From positions 1,550,001 to 1,614,000 of the forward strand of contig NC_066272.1 of assembly GCF_905404315.1 (NCBI RefSeq): DNA of 64,000 bases, given 5' to 3'. The position numbers and the translations under genes are program-made. Origin of the DNA: Leptidea sinapis (taxonomy: Eukaryota > Arthropoda > Insecta > Lepidoptera > Pieridae). Positions within the stretch are counted from its first letter, which is position 1, and each line of letters begins with the position of its first letter. Below, piece by piece: positions 1 through 11,499 of this stretch. The notes beneath the pieces are model-generated. The model made no database searches. It saw only the letters and a program-made list of their open reading frames with translations, and was not told the origin of the DNA.

Positions 1-159
1 GTCTTATATCTATTTAAATTACTACTATTTTTATTTTTATAGTATTTACATCTTAGTTTACGTTTATTTAAACAACTTTTTTTTAAGCCATGACTTATCC
101 AGTTTTGTTTATTTTTATTTTTGTTATTTATTTTTACTTTCACTTTTGGGAAGCAAGGA

Positions 160-655
160 TTGTAAAATAGACATATTAGTTCATGAAGCTCATTGAATAC
201 ATTTGCGTCATTTTCCATATATATATGCGCCCAGGATAAATTGTTTAAGCATTCCCTGAACTTGCGAATATTGTCCAAATTATAATCCCTTTTATAAATA
301 AAATATGTAGTACTATTTTGCGGCTTTTCATTAACAGAAAAGCTTAACATTTGGCCTGTGTCATGGTCAGAGAGATAAAGCGGCATGACTGATGCGTTAA
401 CGTTTGGAATATTGCTAAGAATATGATCGATGCAAGATGACTTGCGAGTGAATTTTCATGTTAAAATTGTAGGTTATGTCTCGTAAATGATTAGTAGTAT
501 TGCCTTTTTTTAACGTGTTTATATTAAGGGTCCCCTGCTATAACTATACGCATTTTAAATTTATATTTATTAGTTGAGTACTTTAAAAGGTCGTTTAATT
601 TACATAAGAATTGGGTGGGATCTGAGTTAGGTGTTCTGTATAGGCAAATAACTAA
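160..655 (-). pseudogene. Jockey-superfamily LINE ORF2, endonuclease fragment
   Basis: Read on the minus strand, about 529-652 gives an open segment containing YRTPNSDPTQF and, near its end, VIAGDP, where an APE-type LINE endonuclease normally has GDFN. A frame break follows. Further downstream (about 341-375) the motif SDHDTGQML supplies the conserved SDH of the same domain, and the frame continues to about 165. This is the endonuclease of a non-LTR retrotransposon, the part that nicks the target site. The reverse transcriptase is not present, so this is a 5'/internal relic. At least one frameshift and the loss of the GDFN asparagine rule out function. The same family type, with SSDHF, recurs at 57.3 kb. 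The exact clade is inferred. Confidence 0.6.
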
Positions 656-660
656 GTAAT

Positions 661-1250
661 GTAAGATTTTATTTGTTCTTATTAATTGTTGTTTAAATTA
701 AAATTTAAAATGAAAATTGTATAAACAAATGGAACTCGAAGTTCTGCTACTTCCTTGCTTTTTAGAACCGGATATCCATCCGCCTTCAGTTTCTTTTCTT
801 GGCTCGGCGCAACTAAATTGCAATAAAGTAACAGACGACAATGAATCTTATACGTGAAATAATATTTTATTTACTGATTCAAATCCTTTCATAAAGATTA
901 GTTTTATCTATTTTTCTATATCCACATATATTTCATTCTTTAATAGTAAATTTTTAAGATTTAAATTTGTACTGTAATTCCAAATTTTACTATTTCAGAA
1001 ATTCGAACCAAATAACCGATGTTGTTTTTTTATTTTACCTAATTCTTTGATACCACTTTGCCATATTATATTGTGTCAGTTTGCAGTTAATTTGGCTGCC
1101 CTGTTTGTTTCGGATGAAATTAAATTGTCACTCGACGCCAGCCTTCCAAAGTTTTATTAATATTATCAGTGCAAAGATGATACTGCGCTAACAATAATAT
1201 TGTCGATCATATATTTATTGAAGTAGGCGTTGTTGAGGAAATCTAGTCTA
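661..1250. other. AT-rich spacer, nothing recognised
   Basis: No coding, repeat or structural signal that I can support. Confidence 0.5.
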
Positions 1251-1426
1251 TCCAAATTTTGTGAGTTTTCTTGAATGTAAATTCCACTAATGTCTTTCAT
1301 CAATTCGATCATAATTCTGGCACGAGACATAACAATCTGAATTGGGGGAGTCAACATCTCCCTGGGAGGCCTCGTGTAGAGGCGAAACAAGTGTCGAATT
1401 GATTAACTTAGCGGAATTTACAATAA

Positions 1427-2068
1427 TAATAATAATAATAATAAAGCCTTTATTAATGATTTTCCATTTGATTTCTACATTTTAGTGTTAGTATGTTAGT
1501 ACGGTTAGTCGACAAACATGATTATTTTATTATTAACTTTTATGTTAGTAAGTTATAATGCATGCACTATGTTAGTTTTCTTGATTATTTTCAAATGGAT
1601 CCCAGTTGGGTAAAGGCCTCCTCCATTCCTTTCCATTCCTTTCTATTTTTTCCTTTTTCGGGCCAATTAGTTCCGCCAGTCTCTCTTATCTCATCGGTCC
1701 ACCTTTTATGTGGTCTGCCCACATTTCTCTTTCCTACAGGTCCCTTCCATGTTGTGGTCTGAATGGTCCATCTAGCGTCTGTTAGTCTGGAAATGTGTCC
1801 GGCCCATTGCCACTTTAATTTTAATGCTTGATTTAAGGCATCAGTTAATTTTGTTTTCTTCCTTATCTTCTGGCTATGTATCTTATTAATTTTTCTTAAT
1901 TTAAGCATGCTTCTTTCCATTCCGCGCTGACATGTCCTAATTAAGTGTTGTATTTTCTTCGTAAACACCCATGTTTGGCAGCCATATAACAAAGTTGGAT
2001 GAACACAGGATTCCATTACCGTTTTTTTGAATTCCAAGCTGTAGTTTCCTTTTAAAATTTCCTTTTAA
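1427..2068 (-). mobile_element. 5'-truncated RTE-type LINE, 3' end
   Basis: Minus-strand LINE tail with an (ATT)n 3' tract (1427-1443) and a coding end at 1591-2037. It is flanked by the direct repeat AATTTACAATAA at 1415-1426 and 2069-2080, a probable target duplication; its tail side is ambiguous because of the microsatellite. It inserted into the right arm of the foldback element, so it is the younger of the two. 5' truncation to about 640 bp is typical of target-primed reverse transcription. Confidence 0.7.
1591..2037 (-). pseudogene. RTE-type reverse transcriptase, C-terminal fragment
   Basis: 148 codons corresponding to the region after the RT core. Visible landmarks are LLYGCQTW, the MERSMLKL stretch, KWQWAGHISR, and the end motif GRPHKRWTDEIRE, then WKGMEEAF. 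The same order of motifs is seen in the longer LINE at 31.2-31.6 kb (LMYGCQSW, WRWAGHMVR, GRPQKRWEDDIRE), so the family assignment rests on a direct within-window match. Catalytic RT motifs are absent because of 5' truncation, so the fragment is inert. It reads cleanly to its stop, which suggests moderate age. Confidence 0.8.
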
Positions 2069-2099
2069 AATTTACAATAAAACTCACAAAATTTGGATG

Positions 2100-3105
2100 A
2101 TATTATCTACACAGAAAAAATTACAATGCATGAATGTTTTAAATACTAATCTACTAACTAATTTAATTTATTGCCCTCCATCCTGATTGGATGTGCGGAT
2201 AAATGGAAAATTTATTTCAGTTCATGTCTCCTTAAAATGCCTTTTGAATATACAAGCGGCTCTCCAGCACTCTTACCAGCTAATCCAACCGTCATTTTGC
2301 CTTTTGATCTCTAAATCTCTAAAAAACGATGCCTCATATGATTATTTTGCTGTATTAAGGTATCAACGATAGATAATGTTAGTGGATTCTTGTTGATGTA
2401 CGATTATTTTAAACCAATCCAAATACAAGAGTTTATATTTGAAGTAAAATTAAGTAATAGTAGTATGAAGTGGACTCGCCATAAATTATTTCAAGTTCTT
2501 TTATTACAAGTGTGATGACACAGAGTATATGGTATAGTGATGACAAAGTAGTACTTTCAGTGTTATCTTCTCGCGTCATTTCTATAGTTTAATTAATTTT
2601 CTTCTTTTCTTTACTGTTTAACATCTTTTGTTTTTCTTATTTACACCTGTTGTCCCATTATGACCTGCTATGGCTTCAAAGTTGTACTTCAATTCCAATA
2701 AATACAATGGGTAAGAATCAATAATTGTAATTGGTGAGTTAGTGTTGCTAACAACTTTTTGTTTCAAGAATTGGGCATCACTGCACACTAGAACTATATT
2801 ATAAAATGTATGATCCTGATATTTTAACTATTATATCAATAAATGTAACATTTCGCATAAGTAAAATAAGCAATCTCTAATTTCTTAATAAAATCATTCT
2901 CTATGATAAGCCTCGTTACTCTGGAAACATAAAAATCAAATAAAACACAGGATTAAAGTGCGAGTAATTGTAACTGTGTTTTTACATTAGATTTTTGCAT
3001 AAATGTTACATTTTTATTAAGAGACCTTTCCAGATCTCGTTTTCAATTGGACTGATCTGAAATATTTTATTTAAATGTGTATCACTCGCGTTCATCAAAG
3101 AAAAT
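2100..3105. other. AT-rich spacer, nothing recognised
   Basis: No gene or repeat that I can support. Short open frames here lack family motifs. Confidence 0.5.
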
Positions 3106-3109
3106 ACTT

Positions 3110-3330
3110 ATCGTCATCGTCAGCCGGAAGACGTCCATTGCTGGACAAAGGCCTCCCCCAAAGATTTCCACGACGATCACTCCTGCGCTGCCCTTATACA
3201 ACGTATTCCGGCGAATTTGATCCGATCGTCGGTTCATCTTATGTGGGGCCTACTAGCACTGCGTCTTCCGGTACGTGGTCGCCATTCGAGGACTTTACTG
3301 CCCCAACGGCATTCTGTCCGTCGAACTATG
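3110..3330 (-). pseudogene. RTE-type LINE C-terminus, degenerate
   Basis: The minus strand reads RPRTGRRSASRPHIR, stop, TDDRIKFAG, then AAQE, stop, SSWKSLGEAFVQQW. This is the recurrent C-terminal signature of a lepidopteran RTE-like LINE (GRR-RP-WTDD, then AAQDRSSW and SLGEA), also present at 43.6 and 58.5 kb. Two in-frame stops show decay. Upstream catalytic parts are missing. It is unrelated in sequence to the neighbouring LINE C. Confidence 0.75.
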
Positions 3331-3739
3331 TGCACTGCCCACTGCCACTTCACTTAAGAAAATACTATAAAAAATTAATTAAAATCTACTTAAATTATGT
3401 TTTATCTCTTCAATCAACGTTTAATTATCTTCTTTGTACGTCAGCAGATAACGCTATAAGTCTATGAAGCAATCTAAAATCAATTACTACAGTTTTCGTT
3501 GGCAATATGGCGAGCTTTATTGATTGGAATTAATTTTATCTTCGTTTTGGACGAGGGCTTGATACAAAAAAAGGTCGATGTATTAATTAAGCAGCTTTAT
3601 AAGACTAGCTTTTCAGAGCTCTGTAATTAAGTAGTTTTTTGTAGTAACAACGAAGTAGTGTATAACCTAGTCTGGCCAAACTGCTACAAATAAAAATGCA
3701 ATTATTGTTTTTGACTTAATGTCATCTTAATAAGAATCT

Positions 3740-4010
3740 TTTGTATTTAAATCAAATCAAATCGAAATGACTCTACTCATGACAGTCAAGGAAACGACAT
3801 TTATGAATGACAAAGTTTTCTTTCCTTTTTACATTTACCACCACTTCGGAAAAGGTTGATTTTTATTAAGAAGTTTGGCAAGAAACTCATTGCCACTCTT
3901 TGAAATAAACATTTTCACATTACTTTTGATTTTTTGTCATTAATTATTATTGCAGTCTCTCCAATCTCAAAATGTTGAATCATTGAATCTCAAATTCAAA
4001 ATCAAAAGAC
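3740..4010. repeat. Dispersed repeat family E
   Basis: The stretch beginning with CAAATCAAATC, then GTCAAGGAAACGACA and a following AAGGTTGA block recurs in the same orientation at 36135-36300 (CAAATCAAATCAAAATC, GTCCAAGGAAATGACA, AAGAAGGTTGACC). Coding capacity is absent. Probably a SINE or a LINE 3' untranslated relic; class unresolved. Confidence 0.45.
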
Positions 4011-4025
4011 TTTTCAACGAATTTT

Positions 4026-4131
4026 GTACTGTTTCAAGGACGATACAACATGGTTACCTTAAAAAAAGCGCGTATAACTTTCTAAAAGGCTAGCAACGCT
4101 CCTGTAATTCCTCTGATGTTGCAAGAGATGG
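4026..4131 (+). mobile_element. LINE C 3'-terminal fragment fused to copy 1
   Basis: This matches the extreme 3' coding end of LINE C (compare 50478-50590): GGACGATAC, AAAAGCGCGTA, AGCAACGCTCCTGT and GATGTTGCAAGAGA. It stops at about 4128-4131 and continues without a spacer into an internal endonuclease position of the same family, which lies near 48034 in copy 3. A 3' end therefore precedes an internal segment in the same orientation. Confidence 0.7.
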
Positions 4132-6690
4132 GCTGCGTTCAAGCGGTATTTGATGACGTGCTTGCACAGATCCCCTCTGCTGAAATCGTAGTCTTAAGTG
4201 ATTTCAACTGGCACAATACCGAATGGCTTGGATCACGTACCACAGACTACGCAGGGCGATCTGTGCATAATTTTGCATTGGCGTATGGTCTGTCCCAATT
4301 GGTTGAGTCGCCAACGCGGCTACCGGATGTGGATAGCCAAATGCCGTCCTTATTAGATCTTCTGCTGACTACACATCCCAATAGTTACCAGGTCGACGCC
4401 CCTCCCAGAACGTCCGACCATTGCCTGGTCGCAAACCAGTCAGCAGATTGGGATAGGATGCGTTCCTTTTTTGCATCCTAGCCTTGGGGCAAGGTTTGTT
4501 TCCCTTAAGATGATCCTAGTGCCTGCGCCGTTGCAGTAGCCAATGTGATGCTGCAGGGCATAGATATTTTTATACCAAGCTCTGTAGTACCGATCGGTGG
4601 CAGATCACAGCCCTGGTTCGATGCGTCAGTTAAAGCAGCATTTGACTGCAAAAAACAGGCGTTTTGAACTTGGGTTGCGGCGCTGGGCTCAAAGGATTCC
4701 AACTGCAAAGTTCTGAAGAGGCAATATAACCGTGCCTCCAGATTTTTTAAGCGGCAAATCGCCCGTGCGAAATCGAAGAACTTCGTCAAAATTAGCGAGC
4801 AGCTTTCCAGTTACCCGACCGAAGCACGCAAGTTCTGGTCGTTGTCGAAAGCTGCTCTTGGTAACTTCAACCAGCCGTCCATGCCGCTGTTGCACATAAG
4901 GAATGACACCCTGGCCCATACGGCAAAAGAGAAAGCCAATCTCCTGTGCACTCTTTTTTCCTCCAACTCAACTCTTGACGACAACGGAAAAACACCGCCG
5001 ACCATCCCGCGGTGTCAGAGCTCCATGCCTGAAGTACAGTCCAGACTAAAAACTGTTCGGCGAGCTCTGTTTTCGTTGGACTTCAGGAAGTTGAGCGGGC
5101 CGGATGGCATTTCTCCAATCGTGCTTAGAACGTGTGCCCCTGAGTTGACGGCGATGCTAACGCGTTTATTCCGTTATTCCGGCTCTTTTATTCAAAAGGC
5201 GTAGTCCCTGACTCATGGAAGTCAGCCCTTGTCCATCCGATCCAAAAAAAGGAGACAGTTCGGATCCGGCAAACTACAGGCCTAAAGCGCACCCTTACCT
5301 CCCTGCTTTCCAAAATCATGGAGAGCATAATTAACCGCCAGTCCTCGGTTAACCTTGAGGGTCACCAGTTGATCAACGACCGGCAGTACGGCTTTCGCCA
5401 TGGTGGGTCGACTGGCGATCTTCTGGTATACCTAACACATTGATGGGTGGCGGCTATTGAAAGCAAAGGGGAAGGCCTGGCAGTTAGCCTAGATATAGCG
5501 AAGGCCTTTGATCGTGTATGGCACAAGGCGCTCCTCTCAAAACTTCCATAGTTTGGGCTTCCCGAGAGCTTATGCAAGTGAACCTCCAGCTTCCTCAGTG
5601 GGCGCAGCATACAGGTCGTTGTCGACGGTTATTGCTCGATTGCCAAGCCCGTGCACGCTGGAGTGCCCCAAGGCTGTGTGCTATATACCCCGCTGTTTCT
5701 TCTGCATATCAATGATATGTTGGACACCTCCAACATACATTGCTATGCAGACGACAGCACTTGTGATGCCGTATACACGGGCCATGCAGGTCTCTCTCGG
5801 GATCGTCGACCAGTGCCGGGAGAAACTTGTGTCTTCTATCGAGTCCTCTGTCGAGAAGGTCGCGGAATGGGGTAAATTGAACCAAGTCTAATTAAACCCC
5901 CAGCAGACTCAAGTTTGCGCGTTTACCACTAAAAAAACTCTATTTGCCGTATCACCGCTCTTCGACAACACTTCACTTCCCTAAAGCCTCGCCTAGTATC
6001 GGAATACTGGGTCTCAAAATCTCCAGCGATTTCCAATTCCGTGGCCATCTGGAGGGCAAAGCCAAATTCGCTTCGAAGAAGCTGGGGGTTATTAATAGAG
6101 CACGGCAATACTTCAAGCCGGCCCACATTCTAGCACTCTACAAAGCGCAGGTCCGGCCACACATGGAGTATTGCTGTCATCTCTGGTCTGGCGTACCCCA
6201 GTATCTGCTCGATCCATTTGATCGCGTGCAATGCAGAGCAGCTTGAATTGTCGGGGACCTAGTGCTCTGTTAACGGCTGGATCACTTGGCGTTGCGTAGA
6301 GACGTCGCTTCATTGTGTGTCTTCTACCGCATTTGTCACGGGGAGTGTTCCGAAGATCGATTTAACCTGATTCCTGCCGCCGAATTCCACCTTCGAACGA
6401 CACGCCACAAATTAGGATATCATCCCCACCATCTGGATGTGTGGCGATCCTCCACAGTGCGGTTTTCAAGGAGCTTTCTTCCTCGTACTAAGCTGTGGAA
6501 TGAGCTTCCTTGTGCGGTGTTTCCGGGACGATACGATATGAGTACCTTCAAAAAAAGCGCGTACACCTTCCTTAAAGGCCGGCAAAGCTCTTGTGATTCC
6601 TCTGGTGTTGCAAGAGAATGTGGGCGGCGGTGATCACTTAACACCAGGTGACCCGTACGCTCGTTTGTCCTCCTAATCAATTAAAAAAAA
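4132..6690 (+). pseudogene. LINE C copy 1: endonuclease-RT polyprotein, decayed
   Basis: A degenerate copy of the family seen at 24.5 and 47.3 kb. In order: the second half of the APE endonuclease (IPSAEIVVLSDFNWHN, where the intact form is GDFNGHN, then RTSDHCLV) at about 4132-4440; a linker; the RT start SGPDGISPIVL at about 5095; CYADDS, the catalytic box, at about 5743; and the C-terminal FKPAHILALYKAQVRPHMEY block at about 6110-6633, ending SCDSSGVARECGRR. Comparison with copy 3 shows several frameshifts and stops (for example near 4481, 5204, 5450, 6245 and 6268), and the GDFN glycine is serine. The 3' tail (poly-A after CTCCTAATCAATT) ends at about 6690. Function is excluded. The class is non-LTR retrotransposon; the clade (Jockey/CR1 superfamily) is inferred. 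Confidence 0.85.
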
Positions 6691-7027
6691 AGAGATTGTA
6701 GACGGTGGTGATCACTTAAAATCCTACCTTTCTTTACATTGTTGCCAATTGATTTGATAAAAATGGTTTCTTAACAACAAACCTTCTTATTAAAATCCAG
6801 CTTTGGAAAAATGAAGTACTTTTTTATTTTGAAGTATTATTAAAATATAACTTTGAGTAATTTATTCACTGCATATACTTTATAACTATATTGTATATTC
6901 AGAAAAAAATACGGATTGCACTCTGTCAGAGCCAGCAGAAGTGAAAACTTGAACATTAACGTTTTGCATTTTTGAATATTTTGGAATGGTTAGGGAATAC
7001 ACGACTTGCGTTATTTATCAGTGTTTT
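6691..7027. other. Spacer with a short LINE C tail echo
   Basis: At 6692-6725 a second, partial version of the LINE C 3' terminus occurs (AGATTGTAGACGGTGGTGAT, then CACTTAA), right after the poly-A of copy 1. The rest is AT-rich and unrecognised. Confidence 0.4.
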
Positions 7028-7262
7028 TTTTTTATATGAGAGGGGGCAAACGGGCAAGAGGCTCACGGGATGGGGAGAGGTGAGGTAACCGCCCATGGAC
7101 ATCCGCAACAACAGGTGTGTCAAGAAATGCGTTGCCGGCCTTTAAGGTGGGAGTATGCTTTTTTCTTGAAGGTCCCTAAGTCGTATCTGTTCGGGAAGAC
7201 CGCTGCCGGTAGTTGATTCCACAAAGTGGCTGTGCGAGGCAAGAAATTTCGTGTAGTTGAAT
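7028..7262 (-). mobile_element. LINE F 3' end (second Jockey-like LINE)
   Basis: The minus strand matches 38225-38495 on the plus strand almost base for base: TGGAATCAACTACCGGCAGC, then GAACAGATACGAC and ATGGGCGGT, ending in a purine-free CCCCTCTCATAT and a poly-A (here the T run at 7023-7033). The translated part reads like the LINE C terminus (LGTFKKKAYSHFKGRQR), so this is a related but distinct LINE. Only the last 235 bp is present, i.e. strong 5' truncation. Confidence 0.75.
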
Positions 7263-8435
7263 ACAATATTCATATATTACGCTCACAAAAATGACAATTT
7301 ATATTAACTAAAAAAATTATCACTACAAAACTATTATAAAAAAATTATTTTACATCAAAAAGTTAATTAATCTCTCAGAAAAATCAACTTTCATCCATAA
7401 TTTCAACGACAGTCTTTTCGAATTTTCGGTCAGGTCACGTGGCCAGATGCGAGCTTAACATTTTATACCCATCCCAGGAAAAGTGCTCAACGCCGCTAAG
7501 AAGTTTTCACTTCAATAAATCAATAGGTGTGTGTATAACATATACAATTTATTTTCAAATTATTTGTAAAATCACTAGTCTATAAACACGATTCAATATT
7601 TACACATAGAACTTATATTCTAAGCGCTCTATACCGTTATCTAGGTGTGTGAGGTCATTGTGACTTATGAACACATATCTCCCGTCACCTGTTCCTCTCT
7701 ACATCATAGTTATGTGACACTTATAACAAACGCGAGCTCTGAATGCCTCTCCAGTGAATAAAGTTTAGTTGTGATTTTATATAAAACTACTCCAGCTTTT
7801 TACTTTTGGGCCTTGCTACAATTCACTTAATATAAAAAAATTGTTTTATTTTGCAATGTAATGTTTTTACTGGTGTTTAAATGGAAATAAGTGTCTCGTT
7901 AAGTTATGCTAATTGGTCTTGTTTTTATTCTTGTATGTATTTCCCTTTCTCAGCATCTGTTGATATTATATTATATCCAAGAATGTACTAATGTGAAAGT
8001 AAATTATTGTCGCTTACACATTTTAAGCTAAGGGATAACGTTTTCATTTATATATGCGTAGGCTAAGGGCCATTAAGCAGCCGGAAAAACATTTTCACAT
8101 TGTTTCCTACTATTATTCTATACTACAAAATTCGACAACATCTTGATCACGTAGGGGCAAAATATTTTTACAGTATAATTTTTAATATCCATTAATATCT
8201 TAAAGGCCTGGAAAACCTCTATAATTTCAGCATCTATAAAAAATAAAAAGAAACTACTTTTAAAAACCCGACCTTTAAGACTGAAACATATAAAATAACT
8301 TAATAAAGATTTAATTCAGTACACCTTTTTTCTCTTTTTTAGATTTTTCTAGATACATCTTGTGAACTATAAGATTTCGTTGCTTTTCGTTTTAAGTATA
8401 ATATTAAATAGATTTTATTTAAGTAACTATGGGTA
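7263..8435. other. AT-rich spacer, nothing recognised
   Basis: No motif or repeat that I can support. Confidence 0.5.
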
Positions 8436-8439
8436 GGCC

Positions 8440-8900
8440 TACAAAAAGTGCCGCGCGCCTTAAATAATATAGATTCAAAGAAACGGCAACGAAAATAGGA
8501 ATCGACTACGAAATGATGCTGTTGGAAACTTTATTTCACTTTCTTGTCAGACACTCAAATATCGTAAACATTTGTTAGGTTAGAATGACAGGTAGCCTAA
8601 CAGCCACTTATCTGGACACGGGTTAATAATATATAATTAACCTAAATGAAAACTCCTAAAAAAGCCGTACACAAACTACAATTACATCATCCACGTTAAC
8701 AAAAATATTCATAAAATGAAAAGTACTGGGCCAAACTATATAGACTTTTTATGGGACCAAATGGCAAACAATTTACATCAAACTAAGGAAGAATCAGAAT
8801 TAAGAATGAATTGGATCATAAATCTCAGAGTAATCGGTGTACATGCAAAAAAAAAATTCCAATTGAATTGAAATCCTTATCCCTTTTGAAGTAGGTTAAT
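8440..8900 (+). repeat. Dispersed repeat family G
   Basis: Non-coding repeat matching 21040-21420 in the same orientation: GGTAGCCTAA, CCACTTATC, AACCTAAATGAAAACTC, ATTCATAAAA, CATCAAACTAA, CATAAATCTCA and a terminal TTTTGAAGTAGGTTA (TTTTTGAAATCGGTTA in the other copy). The 'GAAGTCGGTT' end is shared with family H at 16.0, 37.5 and 63.9 kb. A non-autonomous element is likely; the class (Helitron-like or TIR) cannot be settled by eye. Confidence 0.55.
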
Positions 8901-10390
8901 TAACTCAAAACTTGTAGGTAGCTACTTTATATCCAACACATAATTTACTGCCACTTTTCCAATTTTCTATTTCCAAGTAATTCCACTCACGTTTTCATTG
9001 TGCTAACTTCCACCCGTTTGTCTTTTTCTTTAACTTTATTGTTTCAAGACTCAATATGTTCACCTTTTCTAAAACAAAATGGCTAATTTGAATTGGTAAT
9101 TTTGATTTCCGTTGAAGTAAGATTCTACATGTTAATAATCCTAAAGACAATTTTAAGGTCGATTTCATTTTAATAAAATGGTTGTTGTTTCTTAATAAAT
9201 TATATTTAAATCACATCGACGTAGCGGTGTTTTGATTTAATGTGATAGTGCGTGACCGCTCGCAACTTTGACTGTTTAGACTTCATTAACGGAGCAACTT
9301 ATTATTCAATTTGTTAACAATTTTAATATTTTGTCACGATAACCTATTATCACGTGTACAATCTGACAGAGAAACTCTAGCAGGGGTGTGCATATCATAT
9401 AGGCAATTAGGCAGTGCCTACCTCTTATGAACTTAGATAAATATAATGTGAAAGTTGATTTAGTTTAATTTAGTCCCGTTATTTTATAACCAAACTTCTA
9501 TTGAACCCCCACTCATAAATTTTCCAAAATACCTACGCTTAACAATCTCCAAGCTCAACTACGACTAGTTAGATCTACAGTGCCTACCTGGCTAGAAAAC
9601 CAATGCACGTCCCTGAACTCTAGTTACAATAGATCCAGCATAAACAGACACAAAAGTTTGTTATTTTTTCAGTCCTAAATGCAGGTTAATATTAACTATT
9701 TAATCAATATCATAAATAGTAGGTAAGAAAATGTTATTTTTTACATTACAGACTTTTCTTTTTTTTTACATGTTTAGTTCAAAAATTTCCGTTTATAATT
9801 TCCGTTCAGATTACTTTAATATTTTTTAGCTAGTCGTTGTCTATGCTGCGAGCAAGCGAGGAAGCTATAAAACAATAAAAATTGCATACATGCATAGCCT
9901 TTAAATATCTAGCTGTCTCAACCACTTATTAATATTCAATGAAAATAAGAATTCAATATACTCAGTAGTTTTTGAGATTTAACTGGACATACATGCAGAT
10001 AAACAGAAATAAATTCAGTTTTGTTTATAGAATACAGAGCAATTATAAAATACACTGCAACAATTTGTATTGTTGTATGTATAGATTACTTCCTTGCAAA
10101 ATAGACAAAGTACTTTATTATTATTGGCAAAGAATATGTAGAACAAATAGTGTTGGTCATAATTGAAAGTTGAATTTATTAAAGTTACAACAAACTGATT
10201 CTGAAGAAATTTACATGTTTAGTTTGGAATAAAATTATGGTTAGCAACTGAAATTATAATAGTACTATAAAGGTATCGTACTGTACCTTGATGATTCAAT
10301 AATTAGACTATTGATAATTCTTAATTAAAGACATTCTGTATTCGACATGTTTCTAATGGTTGATTTTTTTAATGACAGCATGAAATTCCA
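8901..10390. other. AT-rich spacer, nothing recognised
   Basis: No motif or repeat that I can support; an open frame at 9972-10166 has no family signature. Confidence 0.5.
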
Positions 10391-10394
10391 CTGG

Positions 10395-10458
10395 TGATAA
10401 TTAATACGCCCTGCCCATTACAATGCAGTGCCGCTCAGGATTCTTGAACAACCCAAAG
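10395..10458 (-). repeat. Family B repeat, 3' fragment
   Basis: Reverse complement of the 3' part of the 290-bp family B unit: CGCCCTGCCCATTACAATGC, GTGCCGCTCAGGATTCTTGA and ACCCAAA. Only one arm of the unit's internal stem is present. Confidence 0.65.
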
Positions 10459-10724
10459 TCAGTTCATGACGTTGGTAGCGCTTTTACACATCCAAGTAAT
10501 AATTATTATACTATTGCTGACAACCATTAGTTTAGTTTCGCGAGTAAATTAGTTGTTATTGATCACATTCGTTAGCGTGTATATACAGTATTCGGTCGAA
10601 TTAAATTTGTTATAAAATCATAATGAGAATAACAACAAACTTTATTGAGATCAAAGCATAATTTTAAAATATAGGTATGTAAACGTTATTAATTTTTATT
10701 TATTTATACATATTATATATAAAC

Positions 10725-10950
10725 GCCCTAATGCTTAAAGATATCTTTCACCGCACCGGTGAACAGATTTGGTGATATGACATCGCCTTGTCTGATTCTT
10801 GACTAATATGTTAGCGTTTTCATACAAACACTTCAACGCATCGATATATCAACACCTCTCAAGAGACTAAAGCATCGCCCAGATCTCTATTGTATCAAAC
10901 GCTTTCTCGACGGTCGACGAACGCCGGCCACATAGTGGCTGGTCATACTT
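10725..10950 (-). pseudogene. RTE-type reverse transcriptase core fragment
   Basis: On the minus strand the order is EKAFDTIEIWAML (the catalytic block A of RT, with its first aspartate), then YIDALKCLYENANI, then a region corresponding to RQGDVISPNLFTGAVKDIF read across a frameshift. The three are the A to B motifs of an RTE-type RT. The fragment is bounded by family H on its right (from 10955). Both ends are missing and at least one stop and one frameshift are visible, so it is dead. Confidence 0.65.
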
Positions 10951-10954
10951 CTCC

Positions 10955-11110
10955 GTCTATGGCTTGGCACCGACTTCAAACCTATCAATAGGTAATATTT
11001 TATTAATATTAAAAGGTATCAGGTTTGCATACAAGCTACATTAAATTAAATCTTTATTAAGTCATTATATACTTTTGAGTTTTTCAAGTCAGTTGTTTAA
11101 ACGTAGTTAT
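10955..11110 (+). repeat. Dispersed repeat family H
   Basis: CACCGACTTCAAACCTATCA, ATAGGTA, TATTAATATTAAA, GGTTTGCATA, ATTAAATTAAAT and a TTTTTCAAGTCAG block match 63784-63930 in the same orientation. A truncated version is at 20906-21010. Non-coding. Confidence 0.55.
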
Positions 11111-11499
11111 TTTTTAATATTAAATACAACAGATGGTGCTATATTAGTAACAACTTGAACAAAAGCGATACGTTGAAATCATTAAATAATGTTAGTTTAA
11201 TGAATTTATTAATATCACAGTATTCGCTCGAGGCAGTCCTACTAACACATCTACTTCTCCCGCGCAGTGCTAGGAGTATAACAGTATAGGAGATTTCATA
11301 AATAACAGTTCACGTGTTACATTTATGAATATCACGTTTTGCACTTACTCAGTGAATCTCCCCAGCATACAATATAAAAGAAATTATCACGTGAGCTCGC
11401 TGCTCATTGGTGACAAAAATAAAAATAAACAACAGGTATTTTAATTTAATACAAATCTGTATACATATAGCCAACTGTGAAGTTGTACAGAACTATATT

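Larger units (their letters stand above)
1251..2096. repeat. Foldback (inverted-repeat) element, split by a LINE
   Basis: The left arm (1251-1308) is the imperfect reverse complement of a right arm made of 1394-1426 plus 2081-2096, once the inserted LINE is ignored. Outer tips are TCCAAATTTTGTGAGTTTT and its complement. The centre (about 1310-1393) resembles 42225-42300, including the shared CCTCGTGTAGAGG and GTGTCGAATTGATT, so it is a dispersed family. No protein is encoded. A non-autonomous MITE/foldback element is the simplest reading. Confidence 0.55.
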
